64,000 nt of DNA from a bacterium A37T11 (GCA_900109895.1 FOBR01000006.1:124001-188000); one strand, 5' to 3'. Counted from the first letter of the stretch, positions 8,566 to 17,276 are shown. Numbers and translations are program-made. The notes: generated by a model from the letters alone, not told the origin.

Positions 8566-10455
8566 TTACCAACCTGGACTTTGAAGCAAGTTCTCATTTC
8601 GCTGCAATTCGTATTCCCGAATTGGCATAAAGTAATCCCGCTTTTTAAATGATCGTTGGTAGATGACCGTTTGCTTGTAAAATTCTTCAGGTTCTACTCC
8701 TCGTTTATCCCAGCCAAGCATTGGTTGGCTTAAGATGTTTTCAGCAGTTTTCCACCGCAACAAATCCCAATAGACCTGCGATTCGCTATTAAGCTCAATG
8801 CGTCGCTCTTGCCGTATGATGTCCCGAAGCCCCTCCTTAGTACTGTATTTCCCTGGTTGGGTAGAATATTCATCCCAAGATTCTTGCACGGTAGGGATAC
8901 CAGCTCTTGCCCGGACTGCGTTTATGCGATCGAAAACTTCTGCGCTCGGCCCGCTATATTCATTTTCAGCCTCTGCATACAACAAAAACAAATCGGTCAA
9001 CCGCATATTTGGAAATTGGTAAGAGGTGATGTAGTATGAAGTTCCCTCCAAGTAATTTTGGTAATTAATCGGTTTTTTAGGGTAATAACCGGTAGGAGAG
9101 TGAGCAGATGTTTCACGCACGGAGGTATAGCGGCCACCCCTTATCTCCAAATGCCAACTGTGAACATCATCATACACGCCTTGGCCGTACCAAACCCCAC
9201 CATCAAATCCAATATTGGCATAAAAGCGCGGCTCACGATGAAAGTGAAGGTTTATGGTCTCATATCCCAATTGTACATGACGCCTATTTACCTCATCACC
9301 TATACGTAAATCATATCTTCCGCTATAGTCCCAAGTCTTATCCTTATCAATAGGCAATCCTTTATCAGTGTAGAACATCTCAACTATGTTTAGCGTAGGC
9401 CCATAGGCACCACCTGTACTTGTGCTGGTGAGATCAGGGCTCCACGAACGTGGCGTCAATGCACTTTGTTGAGCATTTGCTCCGGTATTTGGCCAGATCA
9501 CCTCACTATTGGGATCATGCGAGGCAAATGCCTCCCTGATATTTAATTCGGTTTGTGTAGTATCAGAAATAGTCAACGTCGCTCCAGGCACAAATTCAAA
9601 TAGCTTCATGCTTATACTGGCGGCATTGTCTAGCGCCGCTTTGGTAGCTACCATCGCTCTTTGCCACTTTTCTGCAGAGTAGGTCTGATTGAACAACTGT
9701 CCATTTTTAGGATCTATATAATTTGCATAATCGGTATTCCCATTGAAAAGCGGGCTTGCGGCGGTAGCCAATACCTTTGCCTTTAATCCCAACGCCATCA
9801 TCGCAGTGATCCGGCCATAATTGGGTAAATCTATCTGCTGCAAGGGAAGATTAGGCAAGTATAATAGGGCATCGTCCAAAAGACTCACAATATAGTTGAC
9901 ACAGGTATCAATAGGTTCCCGGCTTACCCTGACTTCTTCAATTCCAGCATCGATCGGCAGGCTTTCCTTAACTAATGGTATTGGTCCATAAAGTTGCAAT
10001 AAAAAGTAATGATAATAAGCTTTTAAAAATACTACTTCGGCAGCCCATTGGTCTCGTTCCTCTTGCTGCATATCGGGGACATGCTGTATATTATCTAAAA
10101 ATATATTACAGTCCCTGATGCCCTCAAATAGATCTTTTCCACCATTTGATCCTTCCCAGTAATTTAATAAAGGCGATGAAACATTTTGTTTCCCTTGAAC
10201 AAAATTGGAGGTATTACTCGCATTATACGCTAGCGGCCACATCTCAATGCCCGCAAATGAGGCACTACTCGTGGTTAATTGTCCATGCTGTGGAAGATAA
10301 GAATAACATGTATAAAGGTATTTTTTCGCTGCACTCCTTAATGTAAATGCATTCTCAATCGTCGCTACATTATCAGGCACTACATCCAGGTAGCTGCACC
10401 CATAAAATACATGAAAGGTTAAAAAAACCAGTGATATTTTAACAATTTTTTTCAT
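8566..10455 (-). CDS. SusD/RagB-family outer-membrane lipoprotein
   Basis: Second SusD of the tandem block. The ATG at 10455 is taken as start; the in-frame codon at 10459-10461 is GTG. The signal peptide ends FHVFYGC, and the mature part starts SYLDVVPDNVATIENAF, close to the paralogue at 285-2222. Further shared words are KAYYHYFLLQLYGPIPLVKE and, near the C-terminus, RARAGIP and RQERRIELNSESQVYWDLLRW. It should bind glycan and pair with the SusC encoded immediately upstream (gap 11 bp). Sequence divergence from the paralogue is considerable, so the duplication is not recent. Confidence 0.93.
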   Translation of the reverse strand: MKKIVKISLVFLTFHVFYGCSYLDVVPDNVATIENAFTLRSAAKKYLYTCYSYLPQHGQLTTSSASFAGIEMWPLAYNASNTSNFVQGKQNVSSPLLNYWEGSNGGKDLFEGIRDCNIFLDNIQHVPDMQQEERDQWAAEVVFLKAYYHYFLLQLYGPIPLVKESLPIDAGIEEVRVSREPIDTCVNYIVSLLDDALLYLPNLPLQQIDLPNYGRITAMMALGLKAKVLATAASPLFNGNTDYANYIDPKNGQLFNQTYSAEKWQRAMVATKAALDNAASISMKLFEFVPGATLTISDTTQTELNIREAFASHDPNSEVIWPNTGANAQQSALTPRSWSPDLTSTSTGGAYGPTLNIVEMFYTDKGLPIDKDKTWDYSGRYDLRIGDEVNRRHVQLGYETINLHFHREPRFYANIGFDGGVWYGQGVYDDVHSWHLEIRGGRYTSVRETSAHSPTGYYPKKPINYQNYLEGTSYYITSYQFPNMRLTDLFLLYAEAENEYSGPSAEVFDRINAVRARAGIPTVQESWDEYSTQPGKYSTKEGLRDIIRQERRIELNSESQVYWDLLRWKTAENILSQPMLGWDKRGVEPEEFYKQTVIYQRSFKKRDYFMPIREYELQRNENLLQSPGW

Positions 10456-10466
10456 GATCACCCTAT

Positions 10467-13400
10467 TTAAAAATCAACCTTTAAACCTAAATTAAAAACT
10501 TTTTGAATGGGGTAGTTCAAACCGTTGCCTGCCATTTCTACATCCCATAATTTAAATCGGCTGAGTGTCCATAAATTTAGTCCATTGCCATAAAGTCGAA
10601 ACGTCCCGATTCCCATCCTTTTTAAAGTACCTTTATTTCCAAAGGTGTAACCTACTTCTAGTTGCTTCAGTCTTAAAAATTCGCCATTTCGCATCCACCA
10701 AGTACTGGTTACTTCGTTGTTAGGATTACCCGCAGTCCAGCTTAATCTGGGGTATAAGGCATACAAATTTTTATTTTCCTCAGACCAGTGGTCGTCTGCA
10801 TATACTTGCAAAACCTGGTTCTGGACGCTACCGGCTACCGTTTCACCGTCATAGGTATAGCTTCTGAATGGACCTGTGGCCTTAGGGTCGATAAAGAATG
10901 ATTCCCTGGCCAAACCTTGAAAAAAGACGGAAAAGTCAAAGCCCTTATAACCTAATGAAAACCCAAATCCATAATTGATTTCAGGAACGGTTGGGTAGCC
11001 CAAAGGGGCAATATCCAATGAAGTAATCCTTCCATCGCCATTTATATCTATATATTTGATATCTCCAGCAATTACGTCCCCTCCCAATTGTTGTTCAGGT
11101 GAGTTTTTTACTTCCTGATCATCTATAAACAAACGGTCAGCAATATAACCACGGGCTATATTAATGGGGTAGCCAGATCGATATAGCCAGGGGTAATCAT
11201 AGTGGGGTTCTTCATAAACTACGTATTTGCTGGTAGCATAGGTAAAGTTAAGCATTCCTTTAATCCACAACCCATTGTAGAAACTCTTTGTATAGCTTGA
11301 AGACATATCAATGCCTGATCCTTTAGCTTCGCCTATATTGGCTTGAATGGGCGCAGATAATCCCATTGTGGCCGGTATGTCTGCGCGTTGCATGAATATA
11401 TTTTTCCGGTTTTCATTAAACCAGTCAACTTGCATCTCTACTTGGTTGTTAAAAAGACCCAATTCTAAAGCAACATTGGTTTTATATGAGGTCTCCCAGG
11501 TTATGGTGCTATTTGGATAGCGGCTAACATCTACTCCTTTCAAGCTTTCTTCTAAATTGGGTCCAAATGTCCAGGATTTGTCGGATGAATTCATATTGAC
11601 TTCAGACAGGTAATAAAACCGTTGTTCTGGCGAACCAATGGCATCATTACCCACCAGTCCATAAGTAGCTCTGAGCCGAAAGTTGGACACAACTGATTTA
11701 AACACCTCAAAAAAATTCTCTTTGGATACGTTCCACGCTACGCCAATAGATGGAAAAAAACCAAAACGCTCATCTTTAGAAAATCTTTCTGAACCATTGT
11801 AACCAAAGTTGGCCTCTAAGTTGTACTTTCCTAAATAGCCATAGGTAAACTTCCCTGCCAAGTTTAAATTGCGATGTGGCAGAGATAACTGCAGGCTACC
11901 CGGATTGCCATTCAGTTCACTGCTCATGGTGCCTACCAACATACTATTAATAGAGTGGTCTCCAAACTTACGCTGGTAGTTGATTATTCCCTGCATAGAG
12001 AAGATAGAACTTACGTCTTTGTTTCCCTGGCTATAATTCAGGTATTCTGTTCCAGCATCTTCATTATATATAGTGTACAAATAATTTCCGTTGTCATCTA
12101 ATCCATTATATTTATAAAAAAATGGATTATACTGCCTGCTGACTTCATAAAACGCATAACGAGTCGTAGTAGTACGCAAGGTAGCCGATAGCCCTTCAGT
12201 AATTACATCAAAATTTTGGTTCAGCTCCAACTGGGCTTGCATACGTGATTGATTATATTCCCGATATCCCTTTACCATTTCTGCATAAGGATTCAAATAA
12301 TTACCCTCGTCTCCATTTCCAAACATGATGTGTTGTACATAACGGTAATTTTCACCCGGAGGATAGTACGGCTGGAACTTGGTTGGGACTGCACGCATAA
12401 TGTCCCGATAGGTCTTGGAACCGCTCTGTAATGGACCATTATAGTCATCAAATGTCCCACTTAACCGAACATTTAATTGGGTTGTTTTGGTTAAATCGAT
12501 ATTGACGTTACTGCGTAAGGAATACGACTTTAGGTTGACGTTATTATTGAAGTTTGACACTTTTGGAACTTTTAAAATGCCATTATCTTGGTTCAATGAA
12601 CCCGAAACGTAATATTGGGCGATCACTCCGCCACCCCTGACACTTAAATTGGCGCGTTGATTCATCGTATTGTCCTTCAATAATTCTTTTTGCCAATCAA
12701 CTGCCGGATATTCCAGTGAGCCCCCTGGAGGAGTCAATTCTATTTGCTTTAGGAGATACGGACTATTATTTAAAGGATCCCTTCCCAGCAATGCTTCATT
12801 GGCAAGCTTCATGTAGGTAATTGGATCTGCCAGTTCAACTTGTTTAGTGGGAGTAGATAATGAATTTTCAACACGAACAGATACACTTAAACTTTCTTTG
12901 CGTCCTTGTTTAGTGGTGATCAGCAGCACCCCATTCGCACCCCGGGCCCCATACACCGCTGCAGCGGTAGCGTCTTTTAAAATAGAGAAACTCTCTATAT
13001 CATCCACTTGGAGGCGGGCAAGATCTGTATTGTTGGACTCCACATTGTCAATCAAAATAAGCGGATCAACTTTATACCCAAATGTTGTCACTCCCCGAAT
13101 AAAAAAATTGGCATTGTCTGCACCGGGTTCACCAGATCGTTGATATCCAATTATACCTGAAGCTCTTCCAACAAGGGCGGTTGTCAAATTGCTTGATGGG
13201 ATTTTTAAGTCACTAGGGTTTATGGTGGTAATTGATCCGACTACATCTTCTTTTCTGGCCTTTTGGCCAAAGGCGGTGACAACTACCTCATCAATTTCTG
13301 TGGAGGCTTCTATAAGGTGAATGTCTATTTTAGTTCTTCCTTTGGTCAAAACTTCCTCCTGATTGAAACCAATAATGCTAAATATCAATATGGTATTTTT

Positions 13401-13706
13401 AGCAAATTCGTTGGGTACTACAAGGATATACCGTCCATTTTGATCAGTATTTGTTTCAATTCCCTTTTTATTTTTGAGCTTTATGGTAACGCTTGGAATG
13501 GGTGTACCCAAACTATCGGTTACCACCCCAGTTATTTGGTACGGGTCTTGCAAAAATAACATCCGTGTATTCTTTGCATGTGATTTATAGGTAATTGTTA
13601 AAAGGAAAAGTAATAGTATCACACATGTACTTTTACGATTCAGGACCACAAAATATGTGCAATACCATCCAATTCCTACTGATAAGGTTAAATAAAATTT
13701 CTCCAT
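10467..13706 (-). CDS. SusC/RagA-family TonB-dependent transporter
   Basis: Outer-membrane importer, first gene of the second tandem block. The start is uncertain: the ATG at 13706 (MEKFYLTLSVG...) is preferred, with an upstream in-frame option at 13742. The N-terminus is unusual in having two hydrophobic stretches (about 5-20 and 27-40) before the carboxypeptidase-regulatory-like domain (YQITGVVTDSLGTPIPSVTI). Then come the plug, with DEVVVTAFGQKARKEDVVG and FSILKDATAAAVYGARGANG, and a beta-barrel closing with FNLGLKVDF. No STN domain is seen. Paralogue of 2236-5496, with long matching words such as SNLTT and GRASGIIGYQRSGEPG. Confidence 0.93.
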   Translation of the reverse strand: MEKFYLTLSVGIGWYCTYFVVLNRKSTCVILLLFLLTITYKSHAKNTRMLFLQDPYQITGVVTDSLGTPIPSVTIKLKNKKGIETNTDQNGRYILVVPNEFAKNTILIFSIIGFNQEEVLTKGRTKIDIHLIEASTEIDEVVVTAFGQKARKEDVVGSITTINPSDLKIPSSNLTTALVGRASGIIGYQRSGEPGADNANFFIRGVTTFGYKVDPLILIDNVESNNTDLARLQVDDIESFSILKDATAAAVYGARGANGVLLITTKQGRKESLSVSVRVENSLSTPTKQVELADPITYMKLANEALLGRDPLNNSPYLLKQIELTPPGGSLEYPAVDWQKELLKDNTMNQRANLSVRGGGVIAQYYVSGSLNQDNGILKVPKVSNFNNNVNLKSYSLRSNVNIDLTKTTQLNVRLSGTFDDYNGPLQSGSKTYRDIMRAVPTKFQPYYPPGENYRYVQHIMFGNGDEGNYLNPYAEMVKGYREYNQSRMQAQLELNQNFDVITEGLSATLRTTTTRYAFYEVSRQYNPFFYKYNGLDDNGNYLYTIYNEDAGTEYLNYSQGNKDVSSIFSMQGIINYQRKFGDHSINSMLVGTMSSELNGNPGSLQLSLPHRNLNLAGKFTYGYLGKYNLEANFGYNGSERFSKDERFGFFPSIGVAWNVSKENFFEVFKSVVSNFRLRATYGLVGNDAIGSPEQRFYYLSEVNMNSSDKSWTFGPNLEESLKGVDVSRYPNSTITWETSYKTNVALELGLFNNQVEMQVDWFNENRKNIFMQRADIPATMGLSAPIQANIGEAKGSGIDMSSSYTKSFYNGLWIKGMLNFTYATSKYVVYEEPHYDYPWLYRSGYPINIARGYIADRLFIDDQEVKNSPEQQLGGDVIAGDIKYIDINGDGRITSLDIAPLGYPTVPEINYGFGFSLGYKGFDFSVFFQGLARESFFIDPKATGPFRSYTYDGETVAGSVQNQVLQVYADDHWSEENKNLYALYPRLSWTAGNPNNEVTSTWWMRNGEFLRLKQLEVGYTFGNKGTLKRMGIGTFRLYGNGLNLWTLSRFKLWDVEMAGNGLNYPIQKVFNLGLKVDF

Positions 13707-13897
13707 TTCAACAATGAGGTTAAAAAAAATAGCTAAACCCAAGCGCTCAGCAGCGAATTGTTCAGGGGGTTACAACACTTTGCTACCCTTGCGCATCCTG
13801 CAGTTGTTAAACCCCATCTGGTATATGGTGGAGAGCAGCAGCTAATCCAGAGCAATACCCAAGTGTTGGGTTGGAAAGATTTTGTCTAGAGGAAGCA

Positions 13898-14485
13898 TAT
13901 CCTATTTCACCGGAACCATATTGGTTTTCATGGAACCCATATCCTGTCCACTGGACGGGGTATGGGTTTGCTGCATACGTATACCCTGTTACAGGGACCT
14001 GATATCGGACCCATCGGCACCGATATCCGTTAACAGCGCCTGGATATACGTCCGCATGGAACGGATATAAAGTCCCATACAAAGCATACACAACCCCGGC
14101 TACTTTATATCCTTCTCCCCGAAAGGGCTATCCGTTTGCAGGGGAAGATTATCCTTCCGCACCGGATGGATATTGGGCCGCACCGCTCTAATACCCTTAT
14201 GCACCGGCCTATTATAAGTTCCCGTGGCCCTAATAAAGGTTTGCCTGGACTTGGTATACTGCCGAATAGCCTGTATATCCTTCTGCACCGACTTAATACA
14301 CAACCACAGGGAACGCGTATCCGTTTGCAGCTACCTGATATCCGTTTGCAGGGTTCCCGTATTAGGCCGCGCAGCTTGCTTATATGTTCTCGGGGAACTA
14401 GTATTCCTTTGCAGGGAACCAATACACTTCCTCGGGGAACTAGTATCCCTTTGCGGGGCTTGTGTATCCGTTCCATGCAAAGGGA
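13898..14485. repeat. Array of 28 degenerate 21-bp units
   Basis: Reading from 13898, every 21st base begins a unit with TA (nearly always TAT or TAC) for 28 consecutive units, 588 bp, without a single insertion or deletion. The rest of each unit varies; a loose consensus is TATCCGTTTGCAGGGGAA followed by three variable bases. Many units contain a small inverted repeat, for example CCCTGTTACAGGG in unit 5. In-frame stops occur in both orientations, so the open frames here are a by-product of the period and not genes. One possible extra unit precedes at 13856. The period equals two turns of B-DNA. No known repeat family is recognised. Confidence 0.9.
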
Positions 14486-14535
14486 TATGGGGCTGTGGAA
14501 AAAAATCCCGCATGCGCATGTTTTAAAAAAATACG

Positions 14536-14543
14536 TATATTTG
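14536..14543 (+). promoter_or_regulatory. -7 promoter element of the DUF6364-like/PIN operon
   Basis: TATATTTG matches the Bacteroidota -7 consensus TAnnTTTG and lies 24 bp before the antitoxin ATG. No clear TTG at the expected -33 distance is visible. Confidence 0.6.
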
Positions 14544-14567
14544 TATTGTATTAAGGATAGTGTCATT

Positions 14568-14810
14568 ATGAAAACAAGGCTGAATTTGACGATTGAAGAG
14601 CAGTTACTTGACAAAGTAAAACAGTACGCAGCACAGAAGCATACCAGCGTATCTGAAATGGTGGAATCTTACTTTAAGACCGTTACGCGTCCCGCTGGAA
14701 AAAAAAGCATTCTTGATATCATCGAAAGTCTTCCTACCCCTGCAGTGAATGCCGAGGGTGATCTGAAGAAGCAGTATTACGAAGAAAACGCGGGTAAATA
14801 TGGGTTTTAA
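14568..14810 (+). CDS. DUF6364-like antitoxin of a PIN toxin
   Basis: Small antitoxin of 80 residues. The start at 14568 (MKTRLNLTIEEQLLDKVKQYA) gives a ribbon-helix-helix-like N-terminus: a short basic strand, then two helices around KHTSVSEMVESYFKTVTR. An upstream extension of the frame runs through the 21-bp array and is rejected. The C-terminus (ILDIIESLPTP...EENAGKYGF) should wrap the toxin. Its last 11 bases overlap the PIN toxin start, which indicates translational coupling, and the promoter at 14536 suits autoregulation. A decayed copy of the same gene lies at 5916-6010. Family assignment to DUF6364 is from pattern memory. Confidence 0.82.
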   Translation: MKTRLNLTIEEQLLDKVKQYAAQKHTSVSEMVESYFKTVTRPAGKKSILDIIESLPTPAVNAEGDLKKQYYEENAGKYGF

Positions 14811-15225
14811 GGTCTTCCTGGATGCCAATGTCCTGTTAGATTTTGTGTTGAAAAGGGCAAATTATGAACAGGCCAGGATCATTATCAGTGCAGTTGTAAA
14901 TGGAAGTATACAGGCATTTTTTACACCTTCTGTGGTCCAGATCACCGCTTATTGGACCGCGAAGGCATATGGCATCGAGAAAACAAAGGAGGTTATCGGC
15001 GCGCTGCTTGCTGATATCGAATGTATAGATATACCCCACGACCAGGTGGTATCAGCTGTCCATTCATCCATGGACGATATTGAAAACGCACTTCAATATT
15101 ATGCTGCCTTGTACCATCATCTGGACTATGTTATAAGCCGTGATAAAGCATTTCAGAACGCAGCAATAGCTTCCCTGCCGGTATTGTCGCCGGAGGAGTT
15201 TATAAAAATGGTGGGAGTGAAATAG
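14800..15225 (+). CDS. PIN-domain toxin (VapC-like RNase)
   Basis: Complete PIN-domain protein of 141 residues, expected to be a metal-dependent RNase neutralised by the upstream antitoxin. The N-terminal strand carries FLDANVLLD with the first acidic residue at D8 and N10; further acidic candidates are D92, D93 and E95 in MDDIENALQ and D115 in the typical VISRDKAF. The ATG overlaps the end of the antitoxin gene by 11 bp. It is one of only three toxin genes in this part of the window that look complete. The pair sits alone between two 21-bp repeat arrays, on the opposite strand from the TA island to its right. Confidence 0.9.
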   Translation: MGFKVFLDANVLLDFVLKRANYEQARIIISAVVNGSIQAFFTPSVVQITAYWTAKAYGIEKTKEVIGALLADIECIDIPHDQVVSAVHSSMDDIENALQYYAALYHHLDYVISRDKAFQNAAIASLPVLSPEEFIKMVGVK

Positions 15226-15272
15226 GTATCTACCACTTACACCAGCGTACGGGAAACATGAATCCATTTTGG

Positions 15273-15308
15273 AGTGTCAGAGTAGATAAAAGTGTCAGAG
15301 TAGATAAA
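15273..15308. repeat. Tandem direct repeat, 18 bp x 2
   Basis: AGTGTCAGAGTAGATAAA occurs twice head to tail directly after the PIN toxin gene. Its role is unknown; it may be a duplication scar. Confidence 0.8.
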
Positions 15309-15404
15309 AATTACGTTGAAGTTAGCTATAATTCGTTCCTTAGCTGTAAACATGAATCTGCATAATTTTTAATCAGAAAATATACTTTACAGCGAATAAA
15401 ACCG

Positions 15405-15914
15405 GTATGGTAATACGCCGAACTGGTATAGGTATACGGCAAACCCATAACAGTTTGCAGTGACCTTGATTGGGTTCACAGGAAACCCTTTTAGGTTTAC
15501 CGCAAACCATTTCCGGTTGTACGCATATGGTTATAAGTTTACGGTAAACCGAGACCAGTTTGCGGCGAACCGAAACCAGTTTACGGTAAACCGAGACCAG
15601 TTCACGGTAAACAGAAACCAGTTTGCGGTGAACCGAAACCAGTTCGCGGTGAACCGGTTCCGGTATACGGCAAACCCATACCAGTTTGCAGTGTTCTTGA
15701 TTAGGTTCACAGGAAACCCCTTTAGGTTTACCGTAAACCATTTCCGATTGTACGCATATGGACATAAGTTCACGGTAAACCGAGACCAGTTCACGGTAAA
15801 CCGAGACCAGTTTGCGGCGAACCCAAACCGGTTCGCGGTGACTTTAAATGGGTATACCGTATACCCGTTTCCATATCATGTAAACTGATATCGGTTCGGT
15901 GAAAACCTGTACCT
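15405..15914. repeat. Array of 24 21-bp units with a 231-bp internal duplication
   Basis: One unit at 15405-15425, a 6-bp interruption, then 23 consecutive 21-bp units from 15432 to 15914. The common core is CCAGTTTRCGGTRAACC, a near-palindrome around GTTTACGGTAAAC. Units 1-5 (15432-15536) recur almost unchanged as units 12-16 (15663-15767), so an 11-unit, 231-bp block has been duplicated inside the array. Both strands read openly as seven-residue repeats (for example FTVNRDQ on the plus strand), but no start site or normal protein context is present, so coding is unlikely. The array ends where the IS3 remnant begins. Confidence 0.9.
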
Positions 15915-15919
15915 GTACC

Positions 15920-16283
15920 TTCTAAAAAAAACTTGACAGGTTTAGCGGTTAATTTTAGGTGGCCTTCTTTTGTTCATGATCGATTAACTTTATACAGTGA
16001 TGATGTCTTTCTAATTACTCTTTGATTTCCAGTGTTTTTTAAGAATGCCATTTTGATCATGTGCTTGTATCGGTAAGATTGTCACAGCTGGCATGTGGGC
16101 GTATACGGTTGTATTTGTCCACGGCGTTGTCCGCTGCTTCCTTAGCCTGTCCGAAAGAGACAAAGGTCTGGTTTAACAGGAACTCTTCTTTCAATATACC
16201 GTTAACACGCTCCGCAATGGCATTTTCATAAGGATCTCCATTCTCGGTCATGGAAAATCTACGTTTAGTTCTTTGCGCTGCTC
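15920..16283 (-). mobile_element. IS3-family (IS150-like) relic: transposase C-terminus and IS end
   Basis: Read leftward from about 16283, the sequence encodes the end of an IS3-family OrfB integrase: RRFSMTENGDPYENAIAERV, then EEFLL...YNRIRPHASCDNL. A one-base shift near 16070 breaks the frame, after which the other frame continues with QAHDQNGILKKHWKSKSN and stops at 16011. About 95 residues remain of an approximately 280-residue protein. At 15920-15940 the complement reads TGTCAAGTTTTTTTTAGAAG, typical of the terminal repeat of this family, so the true IS end is kept while the rest of the element is deleted at a junction near 16285. Confidence 0.8.
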
Positions 16284-16290
16284 ATGTTAG

Positions 16291-16622
16291 CTAGAAACTT
16301 CTTAAAAAATCTTCAAACAGCATCACTTTCCTGAATCCTTTTTTCCGTAGGCCAGTTTCCAAAATTTTGTCCCTCGTCAACAAAACCCGATCTATTTCGA
16401 GCGACAGGGCTACATAGCTGATGTCTTTAATGTCAATATCGTGGGTTAGCTCCCTTGCCTTATCAATGGCTTTCCCGGCTTAGTACCAGATTGGGCATGA
16501 CCGATAGTTGCTTATAGACCATGATGGCATAATTGCTAAGTTCCGGACCTTTTAACCTGCTTTTCTCAATAATCAGGGGCTTGTATTTTTCGATTTCCTC
16601 AAATGCCTTGGCGCCGTAAGCC
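16291..16622 (-). pseudogene. PIN-toxin pseudogene, no N-terminus, frameshifted
   Basis: Two consecutive frames together give the middle and end of a PIN-domain toxin. The first reads FEEIEKYKPLIIEKSRL, KGPELSNYAIMVYKQLSV and MPNLVLS; the second continues AIDKARELTHDIDIKD, ISYVALSLEIDRVLLTRDK and ends LFEDFLRSF. The frameshift lies near 16475. The first acidic strand (DAN motif) is missing, replaced by the truncated RelE-like gene to the right. The EIEKYKPLII...MVYKQ segment is almost identical to part of the other broken PIN gene at 22053-22331, so both derive from one TA module family. Confidence 0.82.
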
Positions 16623-16802
16623 TTAAGAAAAAGATATCGTGACCGGATTTGTTTTTGTAGCCCAAAAAAGATCTGTGCGGTTAATGAAAATAGTAGCTTC
16701 GCGCTCCGTCCAGCGGAAAAGCAGATCGTCCACGACGGTTAGGAAACTTGTTTCTGCTTCCTCAGACCAGATGACCTTATAAACAATGACTTCATCGTCC
16801 AT
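16623..16802 (-). pseudogene. RelE/ParE-family toxin, C-terminally truncated
   Basis: Starts MDDEVIVYKVIWSEEAETSF, typical of RelE/ParE toxins (YKVxWSeeAe, then LLFRWTEREATIF), but stops after 59 residues where about 95 are expected. The lost C-terminal strands normally carry the catalytic or gyrase-contacting residues, so it is probably inactive. Its ATG overlaps the end of the antitoxin gene by 11 bp, the original operon architecture. The break point joins a PIN toxin remnant, suggesting deletion between two TA modules. Confidence 0.75.
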
Positions 16803-17010
16803 ATTTAGCTCGCACGCGACTCATGACATCCGCATGTGAAGAAAAGCGGCCTTCTGCGAAATCGCGGTCGCTGCGTTCCAGCGCCTGGGCAATCAGGCTT
16901 ACATCGTTTTCGCTATATTGAGGCTCATAGTCGTAATCAAGGCTGTCCAGAATGCTCAACAGCACCTTTTCTTCCTGCTCGTTGTGAAAATTTACTTTTA
17001 TTGCTGCCAT
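16792..17010 (-). CDS. RelB-like antitoxin
   Basis: Antitoxin of 72 residues from the ATG at 17010 (MAAIKVNFHNEQEEKVLLSI); an in-frame ATG at 17028 lies upstream of the predicted -7 element and is rejected. The C-terminus FSSHADVMSRVRAKYGR resembles that of the antitoxin at 18513-18733 (YSHASVMAEAMAKYGL), so they belong to one family. It overlaps the truncated RelE-like toxin by 11 bp. The -7 element TATATTTG ends only 5 bp before the start codon, which predicts a leaderless or nearly leaderless mRNA. Frame and length are intact although the toxin is broken. Confidence 0.8.
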   Translation of the reverse strand: MAAIKVNFHNEQEEKVLLSILDSLDYDYEPQYSENDVSLIAQALERSDRDFAEGRFSSHADVMSRVRAKYGR

Positions 17011-17015
17011 AATGA

Positions 17016-17075
17016 CAAATATAGACAAAGGGTTTCACAAAAACAATGTCCTAATGCCGAGACTTTATTTTTGTT
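17016..17075 (-). promoter_or_regulatory. TA promoter cassette, copy 1
   Basis: Read on the minus strand: TTG at 17046-17044, 20 bp, then TATATTTG at 17023-17016. The surrounding 60 bp (complement of GGGTTTCACAAAAACAATG and CCGAGACTTTATTT) is nearly the same as the cassettes at 18289 and 19064. Confidence 0.75.
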
Positions 17076-17276
17076 ATTTGAAGTCCTAATTTGGGCATAA
17101 ATTCACGGTTTTTATTAATGATTCCGGCATCCACCAATGCCTGTATCGCCTCCTCTTTGGTTCCCCATTTAATACCTTTTCGCCAACTGTCCTGTCGCAC
17201 CCATGAAAACCAAAAATTATCCCTGTACCTCTGGAATACATAGATGTTTATAATGCTTGGTTCGGTTGCCCTTTTC
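17051..17276 (-). pseudogene. Unrecognised small ORF remnant
   Basis: An open minus-strand frame without a start codon encodes RYRDNFWFSWVRQDSW, KWGTKEEAIQALVDAG and IINKNREFMPKL before a stop at 17051. The ending resembles the C-terminus of small Bacteroidota proteins of unknown function. It overlaps the 64-residue gene to its right in another frame and runs into promoter cassette copy 1. It is most likely the end of a gene lost by deletion. Confidence 0.35.

Noticed and set aside
1..13706. Assigning a glycan substrate to the tandem SusCD blocks
   Set aside because: No glycoside hydrolase, lyase or sulfatase gene is in the window next to these blocks, so any substrate would be a guess.
14105..14614. 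169-residue minus-strand protein over the first array
   Set aside because: It runs antisense through the antitoxin start and promoter, is cysteine- and arginine-rich, and its frame does not carry on through the rest of the array.
15373..15888. Heptad-repeat protein genes on either strand of the second array
   Set aside because: Both strands are open only because a 21-bp repeat without stops keeps all frames alike; there is no start site, and the first array has stops in the corresponding frames.
13898..15914. CRISPR array
   Set aside because: Units are contiguous 21-bp repeats with no constant repeat and variable spacer of CRISPR size, and no cas genes are near.
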